A stretch of DNA of 64,000 nucleotides from the NCBI RefSeq assembly GCF_012241385.1, contig NZ_JAAVXB010000013.1, positions 1-64,000 on the forward strand, read 5' to 3'. Shown here in pieces: positions 8,285 through 17,837 of this stretch; the stretch's first letter is position 1, and each line of letters opens with the position of its first letter. Source of the stretch: Solimonas marina (lineage in GTDB: Bacteria; Pseudomonadota; Gammaproteobacteria; Nevskiales; Nevskiaceae). Both the position numbers and the translations under genes were made by a program. Under the pieces are notes generated by a model. It did not search any database. It saw nothing but the letters and a program-made list of their open reading frames with translations, and was not told the origin of the DNA.

Positions 8285-9844
8285 TCAGAACTTCTGCTTG
8301 AGGACGTTCGTTTCGAACACGGCGCTGTCACGTTCCTGCAGCCACTGCAGACGGGCCTTGTCGTTGTCGCGCAGGAACGCGGCACAGCCGGCATCGGCAT
8401 GCAGCGTCTTCAGGCTCGACGCGCAGACCTTCACCGGCGTATGGCCGTCGGCCTGCCACAGGCTGTCGCCGGCAATGAACGCATAGCTCAGGCCGTTGCG
8501 CGCAATCTGCTTGAGCGTCGGATAATCCAGCCCCTGCTCCTGTACGGCGCGGATGTACTCATAGGTCATGTCGCTGCGCGACACGCCCTCGTCGTCGGTC
8601 GACAACACCACCGGGACGCCGGCATGCAAATACAGCTGCAGCGGATGATCGTGTCCCTTGACGCCGAGGATCACATCGTTGCTGGTCAGATTGATTTCGA
8701 CGGCGATGTGGTCGTGGGCCATCTTCGCCAGCAGCGCCGGCGCGTCGTCCTCGTAGGCGATATCGACGCCGTGGCCGATGCGCAGCGCACCGGCCGCCAC
8801 CGCATCGCGAATATGAAAGCGCAGGTCGGCCTGCGGCACCAGCCCCAGCGTCAGCTCGCCGGCGTGCAAGGTCTTCTTCACCTGCGGCGCGCGCTGGCTG
8901 AAGAAGCGAAACATGTCCATGTGCACGCGGTAATCGGCCAGCGCCGTCGGATTGTCCTCGGGGTCGACGATGTTGATGCCGACGAAGCGCGGGTCGGCCT
9001 GCACCACCGCGTAGCCCAGCGCCATCTCGGCGAATGCGAACGGCTGCGGCTGCGCGCGATCGACGTAGCTCAGGTAACGGTACTGCACGCGGCAGGCCTC
9101 GTCGGCCTGCGGCGTGCCGCAGTGCAGTTCCCGCCGCACCAGCGCGTCGGCGGCATCGAACTCGGCACGTGCCTCGGCGACCAGTTGCGGCAACTGCCCT
9201 TCGATGCGCGCGTAATCGGCGGCGTAGTCGCCCGGCGTCCACGGCATTTTCGCCACCTTCGGCGCGAACACATACGCGTTGCTCGGGTTGACCATCAGCT
9301 CGACATAGCCGACATGATCCTGCGCGGCCTGGCGCAGCGTCGCGACTACCGTATCGCCGAGCCGCGTCGCGGCCAGCGGCATGAATTTGCCGAACACCGA
9401 AAAGAAACGATCGTGACCGGACAGATAGCCGACGCCTGGCACGAAGTTGCGCATCGACATCGCGTCGATGGCCTGTTCGTACAGCGCCGGATCCTTTTGC
9501 GACAGCCCATGCGCACTGACCTCGCCGGCCTTGCACGGCGGCGCGACCAGGCCCTTGTCGTCGAGCTTGACGCAGTAATTGTCTTCGTCGGCCCAACGCA
9601 TGAAGTCTTCGGCGTAGACGCTGCCGACCAGATGGTTGTGCAGGTCGCCGCCCTTGGGCATCTGCTGCAGGAACACGCGCAAGCGCGCGGTCTGATCCTT
9701 GACTGCCGCCATACGCTTGGCGACCCGCGCTTCGCGATCGGCCGCATCGTCGGCATGCGCCAGTTCGGTGGCCAGCAGGCCGGCGGCGCACAGCGTCGCC
9801 AGCGCGACGCGCGCGACCCTGGCGGAACGGAATGGATTGGACAT
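8285..9844 (-). CDS. Exported adenosine deaminase-like protein (ADGF type)
   Basis: The 519-residue product carries a signal peptide (ARVALATLCAAGLLATELAHA) and an amidohydrolase barrel of the adenosine deaminase superfamily. Zinc and catalytic motifs are visible: H69-N-H71 in GGDLHNHLVGS, HAGE at 327-330, GHG at 357-359 and LSTDDEG at 414-420. Length and export match the ADGF/CECR1-like group rather than the roughly 340-residue cytosolic enzyme. Expected reaction: adenosine to inosine and ammonia in the periplasm, feeding the nucleoside hydrolase 13 bp downstream. GGAGA stands 5 bp before the ATG. Confidence 0.9.
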   Translation of the reverse strand: MSNPFRSARVARVALATLCAAGLLATELAHADDAADREARVAKRMAAVKDQTARLRVFLQQMPKGGDLHNHLVGSVYAEDFMRWADEDNYCVKLDDKGLVAPPCKAGEVSAHGLSQKDPALYEQAIDAMSMRNFVPGVGYLSGHDRFFSVFGKFMPLAATRLGDTVVATLRQAAQDHVGYVELMVNPSNAYVFAPKVAKMPWTPGDYAADYARIEGQLPQLVAEARAEFDAADALVRRELHCGTPQADEACRVQYRYLSYVDRAQPQPFAFAEMALGYAVVQADPRFVGINIVDPEDNPTALADYRVHMDMFRFFSQRAPQVKKTLHAGELTLGLVPQADLRFHIRDAVAAGALRIGHGVDIAYEDDAPALLAKMAHDHIAVEINLTSNDVILGVKGHDHPLQLYLHAGVPVVLSTDDEGVSRSDMTYEYIRAVQEQGLDYPTLKQIARNGLSYAFIAGDSLWQADGHTPVKVCASSLKTLHADAGCAAFLRDNDKARLQWLQERDSAVFETNVLKQKF

Positions 9845-9854
9845 CGGGTTCTCC

Positions 9855-10952
9855 TTAGTTCGCCGCCGGCGTGCCGGGAATGTGATCGGCATAGCGGTCC
9901 CAGTGATCGAGGATTTCGTGCACGACCGGCGCGCCGACACGGTAGTTGGCCTCGTAGGCGGCGACCTGACCGGGCGCCTCGTCGCCGACCGTCGCCAGCG
10001 GATCGACGCCCGGCGGCGGCATCGACGGATTGCTGGCGGTGCGCAGCACCAGCACGCGATGGGGATCGACGAAGCCGAGCTTGCCGAACTTCTTCATCAT
10101 CTCCGCCGCGTCCTGGCTTTCCATGTTGGTCATCACGAAGCGACCCTGGCCGCGCGTCCACAGCTTGACCCAGTCCTCCGCCCATTTCGTTCGCAGCGGG
10201 CCGTGCCAGTAACGCTTGGAACCCAGGGTTTCGCCGAGCAGCACGAACGGCGGCTTTTGTGCGTTCGGAAATCCCTTCCAGGCCTTGCGCTGTTCGGCCA
10301 GCGCCGGCGTATCCGGAATCTTCACGTTCTTGGTCAGCGCATACGCCCATTGCACGAACGACGGATTGATCGGATAGGCCATGCCCAGATCGTCCGGGCC
10401 GGTCGCCTCGCCGAAGCTGTTCGCATCGGTCGGCAGCGTGTCCGGCTTCATCGCGCCGATCGCGAACAGACCGTAAGGCCAGTCCTTGGGCAGCTCACGC
10501 GCGTCGATTTCACGCAGCTCGTCGCCGTCGACCACCCAGCGTGCCCAGGCCGCGCTGCCGACCGACGCGACGTGCGGATCGACACCGGAAATACCGGTGA
10601 ACAGCCAGTAGGTCTTGCTCAAGTCGAAACGCGGATCGAGCACGAACGCTTCGAGATCGCGCAGCAACAAACCGTACAAGCCCTTGTCGTTGCGGCGCAG
10701 GCCACGCGTCATGCCGCGCACATCGCCGATCTTCTGATCGAGGTGTTCGCGCTCGACCCAGAACTGGTATTCGCCCGGTTTGTCGCCTTCGTCCGCACCG
10801 TTTTCGAAATTGGCGACGACCACCATGCGTACCGGAATGCGCGCCTCGGGCGGTGCCGGCGGCGGAATGGCCGGCTGCGCGGCACTCGCCGCGCTGCACA
10901 GCCCCAGCAACACCGCAAAGGCGAGCGCGCGCGAGAAAAACTTGGGCGACAT
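9855..10952 (-). CDS. NUP-family purine nucleoside permease-like protein, second copy
   Basis: This is a 365-residue paralogue of the lipoprotein at 2821-3918 and shares blocks such as KGFPNAQKPPFVLLG, VLRTASNPSMPPPGV, GSAAWARWVVDGDELREIDARELP and a C-terminal HEILDHWDRYADH. It has a plain Sec signal peptide (ALAFAVLLGLCSAASA) with no obvious lipobox, so it should be soluble in the periplasm. The ATG at 10952 is chosen over 10964 because GGAGA lies 5 bp upstream. It is 29 bp after the alpha/beta hydrolase and 10 bp before the deaminase. Transport, binding or phosphorylase activity cannot be told from sequence. Confidence 0.87.
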   Translation of the reverse strand: MSPKFFSRALAFAVLLGLCSAASAAQPAIPPPAPPEARIPVRMVVVANFENGADEGDKPGEYQFWVEREHLDQKIGDVRGMTRGLRRNDKGLYGLLLRDLEAFVLDPRFDLSKTYWLFTGISGVDPHVASVGSAAWARWVVDGDELREIDARELPKDWPYGLFAIGAMKPDTLPTDANSFGEATGPDDLGMAYPINPSFVQWAYALTKNVKIPDTPALAEQRKAWKGFPNAQKPPFVLLGETLGSKRYWHGPLRTKWAEDWVKLWTRGQGRFVMTNMESQDAAEMMKKFGKLGFVDPHRVLVLRTASNPSMPPPGVDPLATVGDEAPGQVAAYEANYRVGAPVVHEILDHWDRYADHIPGTPAAN

Positions 10953-10981
10953 CAGATTCTCCATTGCATCGACGCGACGCA

Positions 10982-11902
10982 TCAGGGCGCCGCGCTGTGG
11001 TCCAGGAATGGGCGCAGCGCCGCCAGCCAGGCGTCCGGCTGCTCGGTCATCGGCACATGCGCACTGTCGGCAATCAGCTTGAGCTGCGAGCCGGCGATAC
11101 CCGCCGCGTACCAGCGGCCGTCGGCGACCGGCACCAGTCCATCGTGCGCGCCCCACAGCAGCAGCGTCGGAATCCGGATCGCGTCGAGTTGACCGTCCAC
11201 CGCTTCGTCGAGCAGCGCCGGATTGGTCGTCACCGAATGCACGGTCCAGCCATCGTCCTTGCCCAGTGCCCAGGCCAGGCCATCGCGAATGTCCTGCGCG
11301 CTGGCATGCTGCTGCGCGCGATAGAACACCGCGCCGATCGTCGCCTTCTGACCGGCCAGCGACAGCATCGGCGGCATCTTCACATTGGCCGGACGCGGCG
11401 CGAACAACTGCGCGAATGTCGAGCGACGGCCGGCGGCATCGCAGAGCACCAGCCGCGACGGCTTCGGCAACGCGAACGCCGGGTCGGCGGCGATGCCCTG
11501 CAACGCCTGAATCGTGTACTTCGCGGAAATCCAGCCGCCCAGCGATTCGCCGATCAGCGTGAAGTCGTGAATCTGCTTTTCACGCAAGAACTCGCCGAGC
11601 GTGTCGACCCACAGCTGGATGCTGTAGTCGACCATCGGCTTCGACGAGGCCCCGAAGCCGAGCTGATCGAGGGCGACGACGTGATGGTCCTTGGCCAGCT
11701 TCGGCATCACCGCGTGCCAGTCGCCGAATGCGCTGCTGCCGAGACCGTGCACGAGCACCACGGTCGGACCGCTGCCCATCTCGTAGTAATGAATGTCGGT
11801 GCCGAAGACCTTGATCGTTCGCCCATCCGGCAGGGCATCGGCATGCGCCAGCGGCGCGACCGCCAGCCACAACAGCGCCGCCAAGCGGCACATCATGCGC
11901 AT
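10982..11902 (-). CDS. Exported alpha/beta hydrolase
   Basis: The product of about 306 residues has a signal peptide (CRLAALLWLAVAPLAHA) followed by an alpha/beta hydrolase fold: VVLVHGLGSSAFGDW (oxyanion HG), nucleophile elbow GESLGG, acid in LLLWGAHDGLVP and His in DSAHVPMTEQP. The substrate is unknown; an esterase that releases acylated nucleosides would fit its place at the head of the exported nucleoside operon, but that is speculation. An alternative ATG at 11914 would add four residues. The promoter must lie in the 110-bp gap shared with the divergent adenine deaminase gene. Confidence 0.8.
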   Translation of the reverse strand: MRMMCRLAALLWLAVAPLAHADALPDGRTIKVFGTDIHYYEMGSGPTVVLVHGLGSSAFGDWHAVMPKLAKDHHVVALDQLGFGASSKPMVDYSIQLWVDTLGEFLREKQIHDFTLIGESLGGWISAKYTIQALQGIAADPAFALPKPSRLVLCDAAGRRSTFAQLFAPRPANVKMPPMLSLAGQKATIGAVFYRAQQHASAQDIRDGLAWALGKDDGWTVHSVTTNPALLDEAVDGQLDAIRIPTLLLWGAHDGLVPVADGRWYAAGIAGSQLKLIADSAHVPMTEQPDAWLAALRPFLDHSAAP

Positions 11903-11946
11903 CGTTATTCTCATACTCTGTGCTCTCTTGCTTCGTGCTGCGATGA

Positions 11947-13032
<1,086 letters not shown>

Positions 13033-13041
13033 GCGAACGGC

Positions 13042-13107
13042 GGTCGCGGCTTGCGCCGCTCCTACAGCAGCGGCCGCCGCTTTGTAGGAGCGGCGCAAGC
13101 CGCGACC
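13042..13107. repeat. REP-like inverted repeat between convergent genes
   Basis: Arms of 25 bp at 13042-13066 and 13083-13107 are exact reverse complements, the right arm containing GTAGGAGCGGCGCAAGCCGC. The repeat type is common between genes in Xanthomonas- and Pseudomonas-like genomes. Here it lies between convergent adenine deaminase and M20 genes and could serve both as a bidirectional terminator. Confidence 0.85.
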
Positions 13108-13139
13108 TCCAAACGCCACCTGGCCGATGCAGCGCTGCA

Positions 13140-14414
13140 TCATGCCGCCAGCATCTCGGCGAGCATGCACGCGACCACTGCCGTCGCCCGCTTCAGATCA
13201 TTGAGCCGCAGCTTCTCGTCGGCCGCGTGGCCATTGGCCTCGCCCAGCGTGCGCGGACCGGCGCCGTAGAGCACGGTCGGAATGCCGGCCGCCGTGTAGT
13301 GGCGCGCGTCGGTGTACAGCGGCACGCCGTGTTCGATGATCGGCGTGCCGAACAGCGCCTCGCCGTTGCGCTGCAGCGACTCGGTCATTTTCTCGGCGCC
13401 CGGTAACTTGACCAGCGGCAGCGCCTGCAGCACGCGACGCACCTCGACGCGGATGCCCGGCAGGGTCGCTGCCGTGTCGCGAATCAGCGCGCGCAATTCG
13501 GTTTCGACGGCGTCGAACGATTCCTCGGGGATGATGCGGCGATCGAGGCGGAAGCTGACCAGGTCCGGCACTACATTGGTGTTGATGCCGCCGCGAATCA
13601 GGCCGATGTTGAGCGTCGGATGCGAGATACCCGGCGTCTGCGAGCGCGTCTTGGCGATTTCCGCGCGCATCGCGTAGAGCACGTTGAGCATCTTGTTCGC
13701 CGCTTCCAGCGCATCGACCCCGGACGACGGCATCGCCGCATGGCCCTGCTTGCCATGTACCGTGACCTCCAGATGCAGGCAGCCGTTGTGCGCCGTCGTC
13801 ACCGCGTATGAAAACCCGGCGCTGAGCACGTAGTCCGGCTTGCTGATGCCCTGTTCGAGCAGACGCCGCGGACCGATGTCGCCGCCGGTTTCCTCGTCGT
13901 AGGTGAAATGCAGCTCGACGCTGCCCTTCAGCGGGTGCGACGCGGCGATTTTCTGCAATGCACGAAGCGCAAAGGTGTAGGTCGCGAAGTCCGACTTGCT
14001 GACGGCGACGCCACGGCCGTACATCGTCGGCCCGAACGTCGCGTCCTCGCGCACCGTGCCGCCGTACGGATCTTCGGTCCAGCCCAGCCCCGGTGGCACC
14101 ACGTCGCCGTGTGCGTTCATCGCGATGCACGGTCCGCCGGCGGCAAAGGCCTGTCGCACGATCAGATTGGTCGCGGCGATCATGCCCACCGCCTCGACCT
14201 CGGCCTGCGGCACTCCGTCGGCTTCGACCGCATAGCCCATTGCTTCGAGCAAGGCCTTGGCCCTGGCCGCATGCGCGGCGCAGTCGCCCGGCGGATTGTC
14301 GCTGGGCACGCGCACCAGCTCGGCGAGAAAGGCGCAGGATTCGTCGAAGCTCGCATCGACCGCCGCGACGACGGCGGCCTGCAGATCGGAGAGCGGGGTG
14401 GCGGCTGAGGTCAT
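13140..14414 (-). CDS. M20-family zinc amidohydrolase/deacylase
   Basis: The 424-residue product is an ArgE/DapE-like M20 metallohydrolase: MNAHGDVVPPG (first metal His-x-Asp), TYDEETGGDIGP (catalytic and metal Glu), the dimer-domain stretch VTVHGKQGHAAMPSSGVDA and C-terminal YGAGPRTLGEANGHAADE. It overlaps the allantoate amidohydrolase stop by four bases (ATGA) and is the last gene of the purine operon. Plant ureidoglycolate amidohydrolase is also an M20 enzyme, and no ureidoglycolate enzyme is otherwise seen here, so it is a candidate for that step; a peptidase-like role is not excluded. Confidence 0.85.
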   Translation of the reverse strand: MTSAATPLSDLQAAVVAAVDASFDESCAFLAELVRVPSDNPPGDCAAHAARAKALLEAMGYAVEADGVPQAEVEAVGMIAATNLIVRQAFAAGGPCIAMNAHGDVVPPGLGWTEDPYGGTVREDATFGPTMYGRGVAVSKSDFATYTFALRALQKIAASHPLKGSVELHFTYDEETGGDIGPRRLLEQGISKPDYVLSAGFSYAVTTAHNGCLHLEVTVHGKQGHAAMPSSGVDALEAANKMLNVLYAMRAEIAKTRSQTPGISHPTLNIGLIRGGINTNVVPDLVSFRLDRRIIPEESFDAVETELRALIRDTAATLPGIRVEVRRVLQALPLVKLPGAEKMTESLQRNGEALFGTPIIEHGVPLYTDARHYTAAGIPTVLYGAGPRTLGEANGHAADEKLRLNDLKRATAVVACMLAEMLAA

Positions 14415-16156
14415 GAACGGACTTCGTCGGCGAGGTTGGTGAGGAAACGCGAGAACGCCGCGGCGGCGATCGCCGCATCTTCCTCGCTCAAGGTTTCTTC
14501 CGGGTTATGGCTGACGCCGCCGGCGCCGCAGCGCACGAACAGCATGCCCATGTCGGTGAGGCTGGCGAGCATCATCGCGTCGTGCCCGGCGCCACTCGGC
14601 AGGTGACGCACATCGGGGTCGCCGCTGACCGCACGGATCGCGGCATCGAAGCGACGCTGCATCACCGGGGCGCACGGCACCGCGTCGGCGTGAACGATTT
14701 GCTCGTGGGTGATGCGCACGCGGCGGCGCGCACCGATCGAGGCGATTTCATCGAACACGGCCTGCACCGCGGCGTCGCGCAGCGCGTCGTCCGGCGCACG
14801 AATGTCGATCGTCAGCTCGCAACGCCCCGGCACGACATTGACCGCGCCGTTCGGCACATCGAGCTTGCCGACCGTGCCGACCAAGCCGGGCTGAACGCCG
14901 CAATGGCGCTCGACCGCCAGCACGATCTCGGCGGCGGCGGCAGCAGCGTCCTGACGCAGATTCATCGGCACCGTACCGGCGTGACCGGCGCGGCCCTCGA
15001 CGCTGACACGGAAACGGCGGCTGCCGGCAATCGCCGTGACCACCCCGAGCGCGCGCCGCTCGTCGAGCAGCACCGGACCTTGCTCGATATGGACCTCGAC
15101 ATAGCCCAGCGTCTGCTGCGGATCGCGCGCCAGCGCGTCGATGTCGCCGGGATCGTGACCGGCGGCGCGCAAGGCCGCATCGAGCGTCACGCCATGTTCG
15201 TCGACGCGCGTCAGCAGTGCCGGATCGAAACGACCGGCGACGGCGCTGCTGCCGAGGAAGGTCGAGCGAAAACGCACGCCCTCCTCTTCCGAAAAGCCGA
15301 TGATCTCGACGTCGAACGGCAGCGTCACGCCGGCGCGACGCAACCGGCCGAGCACAACGATCGGCAGCAGGATGCCGAGACGGCCGTCGTAGCGGCCGGC
15401 GTCGATGACGGTGTCGTAGTGCGAGCCGGTGATCAGGGTGCGCGCCGCCGGCGCGTCGCTCTTGCAGCGCCCGACGACATTGCCGATCGCATCGATCTGT
15501 GCGTCGAGGCCGGCCTGCAGCATCCAGTCGCGCAGCTTGCGCGCCGCCGCCTGATGCGCGTCCGACAAGTACGTGCAGACCAGCGCGTCCGGGTCCTCGC
15601 TGAACGCCGCCAGCGCATCGGCCATCGCCAGGATTTCGGCACCGGCCGGCTCGTCGAAGCGCTCGGCGAGGCGGAAGTCAGCGATGCGCGCGATCTCGGT
15701 CAGCGCCGTGCGCAGCTCGGCGTCGGCGTCGTGCGCCAGCCGCCGCCGCAGCTCGGAAACGATCTCGCCGCGTTGCCGGCCTTTCACCGAAATCACGAAC
15801 GGAAAACCGAACTTCTGGCGATACGCGGCGTTCAGCGTCTGCAACTCGGTCAGTGCGTCGGCCGGCGCCTGCGTCAGACCGGCACCGGCCTGCTCGGACG
15901 TCGACGCGGCGGTCAACTCGCCACGCATCGCCGCGGCGCCGGCCAGCTCCGGATGTTCGCGAACCAGCGCCAGCTGCTGGTCGGCGCTGGCATCGAACAT
16001 CGTCGCGCACAGCGCATCGAGCAATTCGAAACGCGTCGCGAACGGGCGCTTGGCAACGCTGCGCTCGGCGATCCACGGCGAGTGCTCGAAGATGCCGTCG
16101 AGCGCCGCGACGAAATCGGCGGCGGCGCACTGGTTGAGGGTGGCGAGCGCGATCAC
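14411..16156 (-). CDS. OHCU decarboxylase fused to allantoate amidohydrolase
   Basis: The 581-residue fusion joins two steps of urate degradation. Residues 1-165 are OHCU decarboxylase (makes S-allantoin), with EHSPWIAERS, catalytic H68 in HPEL, STSEQAGAGL and KFGFPFVISVKG. Residues 175-581 are an M20 allantoate amidohydrolase/ureidoglycolate-type enzyme, with GSHYDTVIDAGRYDGRLG, SEEEGVRF, HIEQGPVL and LPSGAGHDAM. The start is GTG 16156, overlapping the PuuE stop as GTGA; the frame is open further up, but family homology begins right after it. Unlike the permease-fused copy at 214-2118, this OHCU domain keeps its catalytic residues. Confidence 0.93.
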   Translation of the reverse strand: MIALATLNQCAAADFVAALDGIFEHSPWIAERSVAKRPFATRFELLDALCATMFDASADQQLALVREHPELAGAAAMRGELTAASTSEQAGAGLTQAPADALTELQTLNAAYRQKFGFPFVISVKGRQRGEIVSELRRRLAHDADAELRTALTEIARIADFRLAERFDEPAGAEILAMADALAAFSEDPDALVCTYLSDAHQAAARKLRDWMLQAGLDAQIDAIGNVVGRCKSDAPAARTLITGSHYDTVIDAGRYDGRLGILLPIVVLGRLRRAGVTLPFDVEIIGFSEEEGVRFRSTFLGSSAVAGRFDPALLTRVDEHGVTLDAALRAAGHDPGDIDALARDPQQTLGYVEVHIEQGPVLLDERRALGVVTAIAGSRRFRVSVEGRAGHAGTVPMNLRQDAAAAAAEIVLAVERHCGVQPGLVGTVGKLDVPNGAVNVVPGRCELTIDIRAPDDALRDAAVQAVFDEIASIGARRRVRITHEQIVHADAVPCAPVMQRRFDAAIRAVSGDPDVRHLPSGAGHDAMMLASLTDMGMLFVRCGAGGVSHNPEETLSEEDAAIAAAAFSRFLTNLADEVRS

Positions 16157-17088
16157 GACAGCGGCGCCGGAAAATGTTGCTGCCAATGCCGCGCGATATC
16201 GACGCGCCGGCAGACCCACACGTGTTGATGCGACAGCACGTAGTCGACGAAGCGCTGCAGCGCCGCGTAGCGCGCCGGCCGGCCGACGATGCGGCTGTGC
16301 AGGCCGACCGACAGCATCTTCGGCGCGTTCAGGCCGTTGGGATCGCCCTCGGCGTACAGCGTGTCGAACGCGTCCTTCAGGTAATCGAAGAACTGCGTGC
16401 CGGAATTGAAACCCTGCGCCGCGGCGAAGCGCATGTCATTGCTGTCCAGCGTATACGGCACGACCAGTTGCTGTACGGTGCCGGCCGCGGTCTCGACCGG
16501 CGTCCAGTACGGCAGATCGTCGGCGTAAGAATCGGCGTCATAAAGAAAGCCGCCATGTTCGACCACCAGCCGCCGCGTATTCGGGCTGTCGCGGCCGGTG
16601 TACCAACCGAGCGGCATCTCGCCGGTCAGCTCCTTCATCAACGCCACGGCTTCGTGCAGATGCGCGCGCTCGGTCGCTTCGTCGACCATCTGGTAGCTGA
16701 TCCAGCGCAGGCCGTGACAGGCGATCTCGAAATCCAGCTCACGGGCAGCGGCGATCACGTCCGGCGTACGCGCCAGCGCCTTGGCCACCGCGAACAGCGT
16801 CAGCGGAATGCCGCGCGACTCGAACAGGCGCAGCACACGCCAGAAGCCGGCGCGCGAGCCGTACTCGTAGATCGACTCCATGCTCAGGTGCCGGTTCGGA
16901 AACGCCTGCGCGCCGATGATCTCGGACAAAAAGGTTTCCGACCCCGCATCGCCGTGCAGCACATTGTTCTCGCTGCCCTCCTCGACATTGAGCACGAACT
17001 GCACGGCGATGCGTGCCGCGCCCGGCCACTGCGGATGCGGTGGCCGCCGGCCGTAGCCGACCAGATCGCGCGGATAGGCGGCGGCCAT
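16153..17088 (-). CDS. puuE: Allantoinase, PuuE type
   Basis: The 311-residue product resembles metal-independent allantoinase of the polysaccharide-deacetylase fold (allantoin to allantoate): YPRDLVGYGRRPPHPQWPGAARIAVQFVLNVEEGSENNVLHGD, YEYGSRAGFWRVLRLFE, ACHGLRWI and GWYTGRDSPNTRRL are typical. ATG 17088 is chosen because homology starts MAAAYPRDL and the gap to the GntR stop is 2 bp. Its stop overlaps the GTG of the OHCU fusion, so the two steps are translationally linked. Confidence 0.95.
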   Translation of the reverse strand: MAAAYPRDLVGYGRRPPHPQWPGAARIAVQFVLNVEEGSENNVLHGDAGSETFLSEIIGAQAFPNRHLSMESIYEYGSRAGFWRVLRLFESRGIPLTLFAVAKALARTPDVIAAARELDFEIACHGLRWISYQMVDEATERAHLHEAVALMKELTGEMPLGWYTGRDSPNTRRLVVEHGGFLYDADSYADDLPYWTPVETAAGTVQQLVVPYTLDSNDMRFAAAQGFNSGTQFFDYLKDAFDTLYAEGDPNGLNAPKMLSVGLHSRIVGRPARYAALQRFVDYVLSHQHVWVCRRVDIARHWQQHFPAPLS

Positions 17089-17090
17089 GC

Positions 17091-17837
17091 TCAGTTCACC
17101 GCGCCGCCGAGCACGGCGAGCAGATCGACGCCCGGCGCCGGCGGCTCCTCGAGGCGCAGATCGGCCAGCACGTGTTCGAGGTGATGCAGCATCAGTTGCG
17201 CGGCATCGGCCTTGCGCTTTTCGAGTGCCGTCACCAGTTCCTGATGCTCGTCCGGCGGGCAGCAGACCGAGCCCGCTTCCTGATAGAGGGCAATGATCAG
17301 CGACGAGCGCGACACCAGCTCGCGCAGCAGTTCGAGCAGCGTCGCGTTGCCGGCGCACTCGGCGATGATCAGGTGGAAGTCGCCGGACAGGCGGATCGCG
17401 CTGCGACGATCGTTGCGCTTGGCCGCCACCTTCTCCTTCTGCAGATGATCGCGGATGCGCTGGATGTCGGCTCGCGTCGCACGCTCGACGAAGCGCTGCA
17501 CGATGCCCGGTTCGAGCAGGCGTCGCGCCTCGAAGATGTCGAGCGCGTCCTGCACGGTCGGTGCGGCGACGATCGCACCGCGATTCGGCAGCAGGGTCAC
17601 CAGCCGTTCACTGGCCAGTTTCTGCAGCACCTGTCGCACGCGCGTGCGCCCGAGCCCGAAGATCTCGCACAGGCGGTTTTCGACCAGGCGCGCGCCGGGC
17701 GGCAGGCTGTGGTCGATGATCGCCGCGTAGATGCGCTCGTACGCGACATCGATGCTGCCGGCTGCCACCGTCACCGGCGACAGATCCTCCTGCTTGCGCT
17801 TGCCGGACTTGCGCAGTCCCGGTTCGGCTTTGCTCAT
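17091..17837 (-). CDS. GntR-family (FCD) transcription regulator
   Basis: The 248-residue product has an N-terminal winged helix (YERIYAAIIDHSLPPGARLVENRLCEIFGLGRTRVRQVLQKLASERLV) and a C-terminal FCD effector domain (RRLLEPGIVQRFVERA, then FHLIIAECAGNATLLELL). It sits inside the purine operon, overlapping guaD by four bases and PuuE by 2-bp spacing. Related GntR regulators control purine catabolism in other proteobacteria. It is the best local candidate to bind the ATTGCATGCAAT palindromes; the ligand, perhaps urate or allantoin, is unknown. Confidence 0.92.
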   Translation of the reverse strand: MSKAEPGLRKSGKRKQEDLSPVTVAAGSIDVAYERIYAAIIDHSLPPGARLVENRLCEIFGLGRTRVRQVLQKLASERLVTLLPNRGAIVAAPTVQDALDIFEARRLLEPGIVQRFVERATRADIQRIRDHLQKEKVAAKRNDRRSAIRLSGDFHLIIAECAGNATLLELLRELVSRSSLIIALYQEAGSVCCPPDEHQELVTALEKRKADAAQLMLHHLEHVLADLRLEEPPAPGVDLLAVLGGAVN

